Assembly (NCBI GenBank): GCA_028554645.1
Contig: JAQOOI010000046.1
Span: 124,001-188,000 of the forward strand
Length of the DNA: 64,000 nucleotides
Reading direction: 5' to 3'
Source of the DNA: Omphalotus guepiniiformis
Lineage: Eukaryota > Basidiomycota > Agaricomycetes > Agaricales > Omphalotaceae
Positions 46,940-56,449 of this stretch are shown one piece after another. The first letter of the stretch is position 1. Each line of letters begins with the position of its first letter. The notes beneath the pieces were generated by a model that did not search any database, was not told the origin of the DNA, and was given only the letters and a program-made list of their open reading frames with translations. Both the position numbers and the translations under genes were made by a program.

Positions 46940-47490
46940 CCTTCACCTCGTCCGGCGTTGGCCACTTCATTGTGGTCCATCAAGCATGGCGACCGGTGTG
47001 TCGTTAGTGCAGTCTGACCATAGGTCACTACCATTTTTTTCGAATATATCTTTGTTGACCCGCGGGATAAGACCCGGTACCTTCAACTAGTTGTTACCTG
47101 AAGACCTACCTACTATCGTACTTAAGTTATCCTTCACCTCGTCCGGCGTTGGCCACTTCATTGTGGTCCATCAAGCATGGCGACCGGTGTGTCGTCAGTG
47201 CAATCTGACCATAGGTCATAACCACTTACGAATATATATTTGTTGAACCTAAATTGATACCGGAAGACCCTACTGTCGTACAAAATTTATCGTTCGCCTC
47301 GTCCAGCGGTGGCCACTTTCCTTGTGGTCCAGCAAGCATGGCGACCAGTGTGTCGTTTAGTGCAATTTGACCATAGGTCATTGCCTTTTTTCAAATATAT
47401 CTTTTTGGTCCGGCGGATAAGACCTCCACTTGTGGTTGAGAGAGCATACCGACCGTCGCGTCGTTAGAGAAATTGACCATAGGTCACTGA
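46940..47490. repeat. Tandem repeat of 160-191 bp, 3.5 copies, each with a paired hairpin
   Basis: Units start near 46940, 47131 and 47291, with a truncated fourth copy. Each holds CGAC-N6-GTCG followed 11-12 nt later (10 nt in the fourth) by TGACC-ATA-GGTCA. Hairpin positions: 46990-47003 with 47015-47027; 47181-47194 with 47206-47218; 47342-47355 with 47368-47380; 47450-47463 with 47474-47486. The loop of the fourth first-hairpin differs while its stem is kept. Confidence 0.78.
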
Positions 47491-48195
47491 CACAATGAAG
47501 ATGAGTATTGCCGGACTGCCCAGGCATGCGGTTCATCTGAAACGCATTTAGTTTTGTTTTTGTTGGCCAGGGCTCGCCGGCGCACTCAGAGCTCAGTCAG
47601 TCTCCTTATAGCTAGAGCGAGAGGGTTGTGGGGAGCGGGTGCACTTTCGTGCACCTGGTTCGATCTTACAAGATTGGCGGAAAGTGTTGGTCAGAAAGGA
47701 AGGAAAAACCAATGATCGAATTTCAGAGCTTTGCTCCGAAGGTAGGCGTCATCATTGAAATCCTTTTGAGTTGTGCTGAATCTCAGTATGGCTAGACCGA
47801 GAAGTGCAGGCTCAACTTCGGGCGCCAGTCGTGCAGGTGGTGCTATCAAGATTGACCGGAAGGGTTGGTTGGGAAGGGAGAACGTTGAATCCAATCGGCA
47901 GTTGCGCGTGAGATGGATTAACTAGAAGTGTTAGCATTGCCCCGAAGGTAGGTCACATAACTGAAAATCGATTTGAGTAACGACCCTGATAGATCCCGAT
48001 TGTTCTGTGACACAAAGTTTCTAATATTATTTCTTGAGTTTCTTAGCGAAGAATGCAGCAACTTTCAAGAATTTTATTTTTGCGGTAAGTCAATTGCATG
48101 AATTTTTCACAGACCCACTAATCTAAACACATCGCTACAGAATACTACTACTTTTTTCTCAGTTTTTGGTTTTTCAAATGTACTTCGAGCGGTAA
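47491..48195. other. Non-coding stretch with two diverged ~180-bp direct repeats
   Basis: About 47655-47780 and 47845-47980 share AAGATTG.CGGAA.GGTTGGT, ATTGCCCCGAAGGTAGG-like and TTTTGAGT segments. No coding frame with motifs is seen. The rest is AT-rich. Confidence 0.45.
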
Positions 48196-49152
48196 TCAAA
48201 ATTGTTTCACTAAAAGATCCCACCCTGGAGTGTTGGTGATTCCCACCTTGCGAAAGAGCAACAAATCACCAGGCTGGACTCGGAGATCAGTGTCCCAATT
48301 AATTGGGGCCCATCGAACCGCTCGTTTTTTGGAAATCTCGAAGCGGTCGCCGGTCTCGATGCCAGATTGGCCCAGTCGAATCTTGTTGGAATCGAGTGAG
48401 AGACGAAAATCGCCGTGGAGTAAAATGACTACCCTGCGAGCGGGGAGTCCATCCTGGAATGAAAATTAGCTCTATTTGCGCGCATGTGAGAGCAGGAAAA
48501 ATGTACCTGAAGCCAGAAGCGCAAAGTTACCTTTCCAGTGGGGCAAGGGGAGTCTACAGCGGGTGTAGCGGGAGAGAGGCTACGAGGCCTGTTTGAAGCG
48601 TTTGCGCGCGGTACTGACGTTGGGGCGTCCTCGGGGTCGAAGCGGAGCTTGCAGATAACGTGCTAACAGGAGACGACAGATTCGCTCGGAACGGGGTATA
48701 CGGCTCAGTCGCGCGAGTGGCCCTCGTGGCACGTAATGCACCAGTGGTAGCCCGAGAGGGGCGACGCAAATCTTCGCGATAGCGTAGCCTATCGGCGATG
48801 AAACCCTCTTCGAAGACTTCGGGATGTGACTCTCGCAAGTTGATATGGGTAACGTAGTGGCGGTCACGAAAGAAATAGGAAGCGCGTGCTTCCACGAATT
48901 GCTGTGATGCAAATGGTCAGGCTGGGTCATCACTGAGACATATTGGCTCACCTCCTCGTACCAGCGACCGATGTTAGAGAGGTGGCGGTCACCTGTGTCG
49001 AGGTGAAGACCACGAGCACCACGAGGTGGAGGGATCAACCGGCGCAAGTGCTTGACAAGATCACGCTCGATCGCACGCATCATAGTCTGCTTGTCGCCTT
49101 GATAGACGAGAGCGACCTCACCGTATCGTTCGACGTACCCTTCTGGACGCAT
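48196..49152 (-). CDS. Small element-encoded protein B (unknown, exon joins partly unresolved)
   Basis: Exon 1 (49152-48952) encodes MRPEGYVERYGEVALVYQGD, RAIERDLVKHLRRLIPPPRG and ends LSNIGRWYEE. Exon 2 begins at 48901 in phase 0 (QFVEARASYFFRDRHYVTHI, NLRESHPEVFEEGFIADRLR). A last exon at 48454-48196 is well formed, DGLPARRVVILLHGDFRLSL, RFEISKKRAVRWAPINWDTD and LRVQPGDLLLFRKVGI, with a proper TTCCAG acceptor. Between 48600 and 48500 the frame changes. Either a short intron I cannot place or a single-base lesion is present. No domain recognised. Divergently arranged with the 695-aa gene, 490 bp apart. Confidence 0.55.
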
Positions 49153-49477
49153 GAAAGGAAGGACAAGAAGGGGAGGGGAAGCAAGTATCAGCTTTTATGA
49201 CCTGAGCCCTACGAGGAGGTCAGTACAGTCAGATATGTTCACGTACACATAGGGACTGTTCGGCAGTGCCGGGTCAATTTTTCGTAGACTTGCTGGTTGT
49301 CTGGTTTCAAGTTAACGAGTGTTCAGATCTGGAGATCTGAAGTCTGGAATTCTCAGGCCGTAAAATCATTTTCTCTAGGTATCCAAATAAACAAGTAGAA
49401 GGCAAGAAAAACAACAAACAAAGTTTACTGTGCCAACCGAGGGGGAAATTTGATCGTCTCTCCATACCCAACCTTGC

Positions 49478-49517
49478 GCGACTTTCAGGTCGCCAGAGCA
49501 CACGACGTCAAGTCGTG
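49478..49517. repeat. Paired hairpin in the divergent promoter
   Basis: GCGAC-TTTCAG-GTCGC (49478-49493), 7 nt, then CACGAC-GTCAA-GTCGTG (49501-49517). Same module type as at 46.56, 46.73 and 46.99-47.49 kb. It lies 125 bp upstream of the ATG at 49641. Confidence 0.68.
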
Positions 49518-49640
49518 TTTGCGAGCTGACATCTGGTCAGCCCACACTGAGTTCTCCCCCCGCCTCTGACCCGTCGTAGTTCGAAAACTTCCGGATGGAC
49601 ACATCGGAAATCTCGGACCTGCTGACCGCGCCTGTGGACT

Positions 49641-52010
49641 ATGGAGGTACGCTACCCAGAGGTTTTCGTAGATGCAACTGAGGCACTGACGCGTCATTTA
49701 GCGTGTTCTAATAAACGAAGAAAAGGTCCTACAGGAGTTCTGACCGCGGAGCAGAAAGCAAGAGTGGATATGCTGATGCCGTCATGGACTGCCGTCTTGG
49801 AGGCGAATCGTGTGGCAAAGAAGCCGTATCGGTCCAAAAACCCGCCTGAGGTGTTGGCGTGGCTGCAGGCGGTAGCAGTGAGGCTGCTGGACGAATCGCC
49901 CGAGTTTGCGGCAGTTAGAGAGCAGAGAGCGTTGATTAAGGTGGGCCTTGAGAGTTGAAAGATGTTTGGTTTGGTTCTGACAACTTTCCGCCTGTAGAAC
50001 ATTGTTTCCGCCTTCAAGAACTACCGCTTTCATCAATATAGCGAGGAGTCAAACACGGTACAGTCACCCGTTCCCCCCGACGCAGGCAAAAGCCATGATC
50101 GCGTGGTCTTCAGTAACCCTTCGAAAGCTTCGGCGGTCTTTTTCTCGTTCCAGTCGAGGGTTTCCGGCAAGGACATCTTCAAGGAGGAGAGACTAGAGGA
50201 AATCAGAAAAAAAGCAAAGGAGCTACAGCTGTCGAATGATGCTGAAGGACGACAAAACAACAATGCGGGTTTGTTTGCGCGCGCGCTCGCAATCTGTTAT
50301 CGCGAGTGTGAGGAGAAGGAGCGATACGAGCAGAGGGCAAGTGAACTAAACGTCAACGAAAAGGAGTAAGTTAAACCCCCCTCCTCATTGAAATTATACA
50401 GCTGAGCCTCGGAATAGGAATCGCGCAAAGTTCTTAGGAGCGGCTCACAGCACACTCTCTGCCATACGAGATACTGGACGCTTAGGACAAGTCGGCATGC
50501 AGTTGATGCTGGCGTACATGAGTGAGAGTGGTCCACGTGCGACTATGTGAGTTGTTCCTTTGACGCTGTCAACTAATCAACTTACATTTTTGCGGTTCAA
50601 GGTTACCAATTGACCCTGTATGGAAGCCTGAGGGCGAGGAATGGGAGGACGATACCGAGTACGTTGACCGATACGCGTCTTGGGCCGGACAATTTCTTTC
50701 AGCTGGTACGTTGAGTAACTGGTGCCGCCTCGAGTTGATATTGATTGACATTCGAAACATGCGCAGTGCACACACAGGATAACGGACAGCGCCAACACGA
50801 GATACCCTCGAATAAGGAGGGTGTTCCGGTCTTTCCCGAGGTCGATCTGTGGAAGATGACAGGTGAGGAACAGAGTGCGTTGTATAACGCTTATTTCAGT
50901 AGAGTTTGGGGTATGTTCGTTTATTCTACACCTTGCGCAGGGCAATGAATCTGACCTGATCATTCAGAACACAGCTGGCCTTTTGACACCACTATGCCAG
51001 CAATCCCATGGGCTGATATTGCGGAGACTCCAAATCTATTCTACGATACACAAACGCATACGATGCCCAGACCACTTGTAGCAGCAGACTTACTTGAGCT
51101 GAGCGACATCATGAGCGTGAATAGTTCAATGAGAAAACACTCGGGAGTCGAGGCGGCGTGCCCATTCGTGTTCTACCCGAAAGCTGTTATCCAGCAAAAC
51201 CTGCATTCACATAAAACGTCGGTTCAGGAATCATGGTGTGAGGGTGAAGAGGTCGATGGCAAATCGTCGTCACCGATGGTCATGGGTGACATTCCCTTGG
51301 GTGAGGAATCTGCTGGAGAGGATGACGAAGCGGTGTGGCAGGGCATTGAGGACGATGTCAAGTCATCGTCACCGATGGTGATGGGTGACATTCCTTTGGG
51401 TGAGGAAGGTGCTGGGGAGGATGACGAAGCGGTGTGGCAGGGCATTACACAGTCGGACAAGACGCCAGGGGACGAGGAAGAAGACGAAGAAGAATGGCAG
51501 GGTATTGCCCAGGAAGAAGAGGGAGATGAATGGCAAGGCATTGCCAAGGGCTCAGTGGAGTCACCAGGCGAGGAGAAAGCGATCGACGTCGGGTGTTCGG
51601 AGATCATGCATCACGAAATCGGTTCCAGTGAAATGGGTACAACAAGACCAACACGGAAGAAGAGGGCGGCTGTGAGTTCTCCACGGGCTCGGTCGGCAGC
51701 TCGAGCGTCAGTGCAATTGGGAGCAAGAGGTCTCAGTGCACCTGCTCCTTTGGACGCCACTCCCAGCCTTTTCATGAATGGTGTCCCACGACCTGAACAG
51801 CCAAAGGAGTGGACTGAGAAGCAGCTTTGGGGAGCGGGGGCACCATCGGGATGGAGGGGTTATGCGATGTTGACGGATGATGGACAACCAATGTCTTGGG
51901 TCCCTGGCCTTGGATTTGTAGAGGTTGATGAGCACACTCAAAAAGTGATTCATCGCGACGAATTTGACAATGTTCGCTACTATGACCGACCGACACGGAC
52001 TACCAAGTAA
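49641..52010 (+). CDS. 695-aa element-encoded protein with WQGI repeats (unknown)
   Basis: Six exons join in phase: 49641-49940, 49998-50365, 50418-50546, 50602-50705, 50767-50910 and 50968-52010. The N-terminal half is charged and helical (KKPYRSKNPPEVLAWLQAVA, DIFKEERLEEIRKKAKELQL, LALAICYRECEEKERY-type stretch), then PIDPVWKPEGEEWEDDTEYV and VDLWKMTGEEQSALYNAYFS. The C-terminal exon holds an acidic region in which WQGI recurs four times, each after Asp/Glu residues; a 33-aa SSSPMVMGDIPLGEE unit occurs twice. A basic PTRKKRAAVSSPRARSAARA segment and GAPSGWRGYAMLTDDGQPMSWVPGL-type end follow (written here only in part). It is the only long plus-strand gene of the element and reaches close to the right end. 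Function unknown; the repeats look like protein-binding peptides. Confidence 0.78.
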
Positions 52011-52049
52011 AACTCGTCTTTGTGTGCGTGCCCGAAGTTTTTACTAACG

Positions 52050-52740
52050 TGGTCAAGTTCACTACTAATGGTGCGACTTCATCAGTGCAATGTCAAGTTC
52101 ATTGGTGGGGGTGGAGTTCATTGGTGCTGAGTTCAAGTTCATTAGCAAAGGTGGAGTTCATTAGTCTGGTATGAAGTTCATTACTGACAAAGCTCAAGTT
52201 CATTGGTAGGGGTGGAGTTCATTTTGTAGTCTCAAGTTCATTATTGACGAAGTCCGAGTTCATTAGTGGTGACGGAGTTCATTACGGACCTGGCGCAAAT
52301 TCATTAGCAAAGGTGGAGTTCATTTTTTAGTCTCAAGTTCGTTACTGACGAAGTCCGAGTTCATTAGTGGTGACAGAGTTCATTACGGACCTGGCGCAAA
52401 TTCATTAGCAAAGGCGGAGTTCATTTTTTAGTTTGGAGTTCATTATTGACGAAGTCCCGAGTTCATTACTGACGATGGAATGATGGTCATACCTGGCTCT
52501 GGTTGAACAAGAAGGTGAAGTTCATTACTCCAAGGCTGAAGTTCATTAGTGGCATGGGATTCATTACAGACCCAGCTCAAGTTCAATACGCAGGTGAAGT
52601 TCATAAGTAGCCAAGTTATATTTCATTAGGTTACCAGTACATTCACGCAGGCTTTTGTTGTAGTCTACCATTATGTAATCAAGCAAGTTCATTTGAAGCC
52701 AGATCAAGTTAGGTGATGACCGCCGAGTTCAGAATAGAAC
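52050..52740 (-). repeat. Right subterminal array of AGTTCATT motifs
   Basis: About 25 copies of AAGTTCATTA/GAGTTCATT, spaced 15-30 bp. On the minus strand they read TGAACT, so they mirror the left array at 33890-34290. A unit of about 100 bp containing GACGGAGTTCATTACGGACC is itself repeated around 52260-52430. Confidence 0.78.
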
Positions 52741-52754
52741 TGGTTAAAATTTAC
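52712..52754 (-). repeat. Right terminal inverted repeat of 19-kb element
   Basis: On the minus strand: 9 terminal nt (GTAAATTTT), then AACCAGTTCTATTCTGAAC and a stretch ending GTCATCACC; 25 of 34 positions match the left end. Confidence 0.8.
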
Positions 52755-52761
52755 CGGGAGC
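52755..52761. repeat. Right 7-bp target duplication of 19-kb element (CGGGAGC)
   Basis: Exact copy of 33729-33735. Confidence 0.87.
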
Positions 52762-53061
52762 ATACTGTACTATGTTCTTCGGAAGACCACACTTGAATGA
52801 GTCGTAATAGAAAACGGAGTCCCTGAGAGACAAGGGACCTTCCTCCGCAATCTCTTTTGGCTCTCTGAGACTGGAGATGAAGGACAGGAAGTCTTCGTTC
52901 GATATAACGTAGCCCATAACCCAGGCATCCTTCGACGCTCGTTTCTTGGAACGTTTCGCAGAAGACGAATTAGACTTCTTCGAGGACTCCTTCTTCAACT
53001 TCGTTTCTGTGGGGAGTTCGGGGTCAGTCGTTGCAAGAGGTGGAATTGTGGTGGAAGACAT
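52755..53061 (-). pseudogene. Family X copy 3, 5' part (exon 1)
   Basis: ATG at 53061 opens the usual head (MSSTTIPPLATTDPELPTET, SAKRSKKRASKDAWVMGYVI, SNEDFLSFISSLREPKEIAE) and runs to LPKNIVQYAP, where the 19-kb element begins. The remaining ~16 bases of exon 1 and exon 2 are at 33373-33735. Read through into the element, the frame stops after three codons, so only a truncated ~100-aa product could be made from here. Its promoter is of the CACGGG type (about 53085-53090), as in copies 1 and 7. Confidence 0.88.
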
Positions 53062-53633
53062 GATGATGGAGAGAGCAGAGAAAGGTCCCGTGATCGTGCC
53101 CACCTGTGGTTTTATCGCAATTTCGCACAATGGGCGCCTGGGCATTCCATCAGTGGACTCGGAGGTGCAACAAACAAGAGTTCACAGAAGAACGGAAGTG
53201 TACCTGGACGTGTATTCGAATCTTGAAGAAGTTGGCTTCATTCACTAAGTGTCTTAATTTTCAAGTTACTCGAAGGGGAATCCTAATTATTGATTCTGCC
53301 CTGCTCTGACCTCCCTGATGAGCTCGAGAGCGGTCAGGGTGTTAGTTTTAGAGAATAGTAACACTCAAGGTACTAGCATCTTTCCAATTAGTCGAGGAAA
53401 CTCTGTAGTAGAATCCACTCACATCTGACAAGGTCTACCATATGCACAACTCACTGAGGAACTCGAAAAGGTTGAATTCCGGAACGATTATCACTGGCAT
53501 CTAAGACCTAAATCTGAGTAGTATTTGAGTATCCAAACCATGCGTGCCACAGTCACAAATTAATAGATAGTCAGCCATCTAGCAAGGTACAAACGAGCAG
53601 CTTGATGCACCACCCATTACATTATGTACTCAA
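53062..53633. other. Duplicated flank with a relic of the lactonase gene
   Basis: About 53110-53260 matches 61930-62100 (for example GTTCACAGAAGAACGGAAGT). About 53299-53358 matches the coding stretch 62319-62375 of the lactonase gene (CTGACCTCC.TGATGAGCTCGAGAGCG), with small gaps that break the frame. The rest is intergenic DNA next to the dehydrogenase 3' end. Confidence 0.65.
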
Positions 53634-54872
53634 TCATATACGCTTATCCCTCGAGTTCTTGTTTCGCACCTGAGTCCCAAACTCCGATAACCCGAACATC
53701 CTAGTCATGAGCCAATTCTTCGCGAGTCCGAAATTCATCAGAAAGTATACATCTGCCGAAAGTTCAACGACACTTACGAAGAATTTCTGACCGAGGAATG
53801 TGTCTATGAACCAACACACCCAGGCTTTGTTACCAGCCCACAGGGATGCTCGTGGAGTAGGTTTAAGAGCTTCCGCGACGACAGTGGCAGCGTACTTGTC
53901 AGTATCCATAGCGTCCACTGAGAATCTTAGATCAGAAGGTTTCGGGCACAGATAGTTGCGCATATACTCTGAGATCGGTTGAGACGTTTCTCTTGGAATG
54001 CTTGATCCACGGCTTCGTATAGAGAACCTTCTGGGATTGCGAAGGGTTTCACTATGTTACTTTTGACGGTGCCAGTAATGACCTGTGAAATAGTCAGCAC
54101 AACGAGATGTCGGAAAAGAGAAGCCAGGCTTACGTTCATGACTCTAATGCTGAGCAAAACGTCAGTTCGCAGATGCTTCCAAAGTGATGAACATGAACCC
54201 ACTTGAACGGAGCCAACTCAATACGAAGAGTATTTCCGAATGCATGAAGCGCTGCCTTGGTGCTATTATAAGCAGCACCGAAAGGGACAGGTGTGATAGC
54301 AGCTATGCTTCCTGTATTGACGACACATCCGTTGCCAGAGGCGATGAGAAGATGAACAAATTCTTGTACCATCACCATAGGAGCAAAAAGATTGACTTCA
54401 TAAAGCGCTCGAACCGCATTCATGTCCATGTCGGTGACGGCCATGGGATACGCTAGAAATTCTCGTCGCAAGGCCTCGACAAGCTATCAAGAGAAAATAC
54501 CCACCTTGTCCCCTAAAGTACGTTAGAAAGAGTCGTGAAATTCAGAAAGACACGGAAACTCACGCGTTATTCACCAGGATATCAAGCTTTCCTCCAGTCC
54601 GACTAGCAACCTCATCTCTCGCCTTCCTCACTGCCTCAACATCAGTCACATCCAATGCCAACGTCTCAACGCCAATTGCCGCCAATTCGCTCATGGATTC
54701 CAGTTGACGGGACGTAGCAAAAACTCGTGAGCCTGTAATTCAAAGTCTGAGATATATGATAAACTCTCGAGAAGAGTCTTCAAGAGCCTTTCGAGTGAAA
54801 TTCCTTTGCGAGTGCGTGGCCTATACCGCCGGCGCTACAGCCAGTAATGAGCACGGTCTTTGATCCTGTCAT
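53634..54872 (-). CDS. Short-chain dehydrogenase/reductase, AYR1-like, copy 2
   Basis: Inverted paralogue of the gene at 22744-23996 with the same exon structure. ATG 54872; VLITGCSAGGIGHALAKEF; LDILVNNAG; AVTDMDMNAVRALYEVNLFA; VVNTGSIAAITPVPFG with Ser; AAYNSTKAALHAFGNTLRIE with the YxxxK pair; tail AGNKAWVCWFIDTFLGQKFF and a final exon with MTRMFGLSEFGTQVRNKN. The 8-nt micro-exon is conserved at 54505-54512 with its splice sites. No disabling lesion is visible. It is divergent from family X copy 4 with only 186 bp between the two ATGs, so they share a promoter region. Confidence 0.86.
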
Positions 54873-55058
54873 TTTCTTGGATTGGTTGAGAGAGAAGGGT
54901 GGGCGTCGCGGGGCGATGAAGAGTGGGTCCGCATGAGAGGATGTACGGATCGTTTACATAATTCAAATGACTCTTCAGTTGCGTGCGTGGTCACGATCAC
55001 GTGGCGTCGTGTCGCTCAGTGGCATGACCTTCGATTCTCACTTTGGATTTTTCTCATC

Positions 55059-55723
55059 ATGTCTACTAGTACTACCACCACAGGTCCACCTCTTGCGACG
55101 ACTGATGCTGAACAACTCGATAAAGACACCAACTCCTTGAGGAAGACTTCCACGAAGAAGTCTACTTCATCTTCTGCGAAACCTACCAAGAAGCGGCCAT
55201 CGGATGATGTCTGGGTTATGGGATACGTTATATCTAATGAAGACTTTCTATCCTTCATCTCCAGTCTCAGAGATCCGGAAGCCATTGAGAAGAGGGGTCC
55301 CTTAGGTCTCCTTGACTCTATGGTGTATTACGACACATTCAAGCGTTCTCTTCCGAAGAATTTGGTGCATTACGTTCCTGCGCTCGAAGGTGCGTGTCTT
55401 CGGATCCTCTTTCTGTGAAACTAGTCGACTTCGTGGTATCCCTCTATTTAGAGATTTATAAATCACAAAAATTGATGCACGCCGACGTTGAGCTCGAGGA
55501 AGCAGTTTCGCACATGTTCTTTCCCTTACGGTACATTCCGTATAAAAGCAAGGAACAACTGTCCGATTCACACCGTGACAGTAAAATTATACGAGAGGAG
55601 TCTGTGAAGGATAGGGCGCGAATGACACGTTGGGTCAAATACGTTCAATCGCGCGGTGGAAAACTAGATTTTGACATGGTGAAGTACGGATATGAGAAGA
55701 TGCCGCATCCCCGCCATTGGTAG
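55059..55723 (+). CDS. Family X protein, copy 4
   Basis: Exons 55059-55389 and 55452-55723. Head MSTSTTTTGPPLATTDAEQL, basic SAKPTKKRPSDD, core DVWVMGYVISNEDFLSFISS, LPKNLVHYVPALEG, then EIYKSQKLMHADVELEEAVS, FFPLRYIPYKSKEQLSD and KLDFDMVKYGYEKMPHPRHW. Promoter with CACGTG at 54998-55003 and GTGTCGC just downstream, about 56 bp before the ATG. Exon 2 of this copy is closest to copies 5 and 6 (RARMTRWV in place of VQMTRLV). Intact. Confidence 0.75.
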
Positions 55724-56449
55724 TCGATAATTCAATGTGCGTGTGTTTCTCTGGTAGTATTGTACCTCCCTGATTGACGCCTCCTCCCTTCTAGTACAAT
55801 GCTGTCGCAAATCAGATGACGGTCATTGCTATTCCAATTCCTGCAGGACAGACGGAACAGTGGCGCTCAGCTTTAATCTTTAAGCCTCAGACTAAACCTC
55901 AAGTTCATTGCGCTCGTTGAAAACACTACGCGCCATTCCTTGCAAAACGGTTGAATATAGATTGGTGCCTTCGGTGCCTTTGGGCAGAGTATGTAGCAGG
56001 AGTGAATGATGTTGGTTGCATGCAAATGCTCATAATTCAAGTATGTGTAAACCTACATTACTATAGCCTCGAATCCGATTCAGCTCTTTGAGGAAAGTCG
56101 AGATAACCTCTTGCAATGTTCACTCAGTCGTCCCCCATCGCACTTGCTTCGTCAAGTTGAGTAGACAGTGAAGCCAAAATATCGTGCAACGGCTGTGCCG
56201 GTTTGGGGCTCGAGTCTGTATCTGCTGGACTTGCTCGTTGATCTCTGTATTATGTAACTTTAATGCTGCGTCTGCGCTGCGATGTGTACATTTGGGTGAA
56301 ATTGACAAGAGATAATTCTGGTTGAAATCCTTTTTTTTTCGTCTCTCATCGAATGTGCGTGGAGAAACCACAGCATTGTACTAGAAGGGAGAGGCGCCAA
56401 TCAGTAAGGTTAATACTATCAGAAAAACACACGCACATTGAATTCTCGA
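55724..56449. other. Intergenic between convergent family X copies 4 and 5
   Basis: Carries the conserved 3' flank of copy 4 and, inverted, that of copy 5 (including CTAGTACAATG on the minus strand near 56378). No further gene is supported; open frames here lack motifs. Confidence 0.5.

Larger units (their letters stand above)
33736..52754. mobile_element. 19,019-bp KDZ-type DNA transposon with cargo genes
   Basis: The left end begins CCGTAAAATAACTAGTT; the right end, read inwards on the minus strand, begins GTAAATTTTAACCAGTT. From AAC onward the two ends align over 34 bp at 25 identities, finishing GTGATGACC and GTCATCACC. The 7-bp duplication CGGGAGC flanks the element, and the flanks are the two halves of a single family X exon 1. 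Arrays of TGAACT (left, 33890-34290) and of its complement AGTTCA (right, 52050-52740) lie symmetrically inside the ends. Contents, left to right: GIY-YIG-like protein, F-box-like fragment, PRP31 fragment, KDZ transposase, 698-aa companion, RNase H1-N-like protein, small gene pair members, hairpin arrays, 695-aa WQGI protein. The transposase most likely mobilises the whole unit, but that is inferred. Confidence 0.88.

Noticed and set aside
46940..47490. CRISPR-like or satellite array
   Set aside because: Units of 160-191 bp with internal hairpins and no constant repeat/variable spacer pattern; the genome is eukaryotic.
49595..49640. Upstream ATG at 49595 as start of the 695-aa protein
   Set aside because: Its frame differs from that starting at 49641 and runs into a stop after about 28 codons; no intron of credible length would join them.
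33736..52754. Starship-type or retrotransposon origin of the 19-kb insert
   Set aside because: No tyrosine recombinase (DUF3435-like), reverse transcriptase, integrase or long terminal repeats were seen; the only transposase recognised is KDZ-type.
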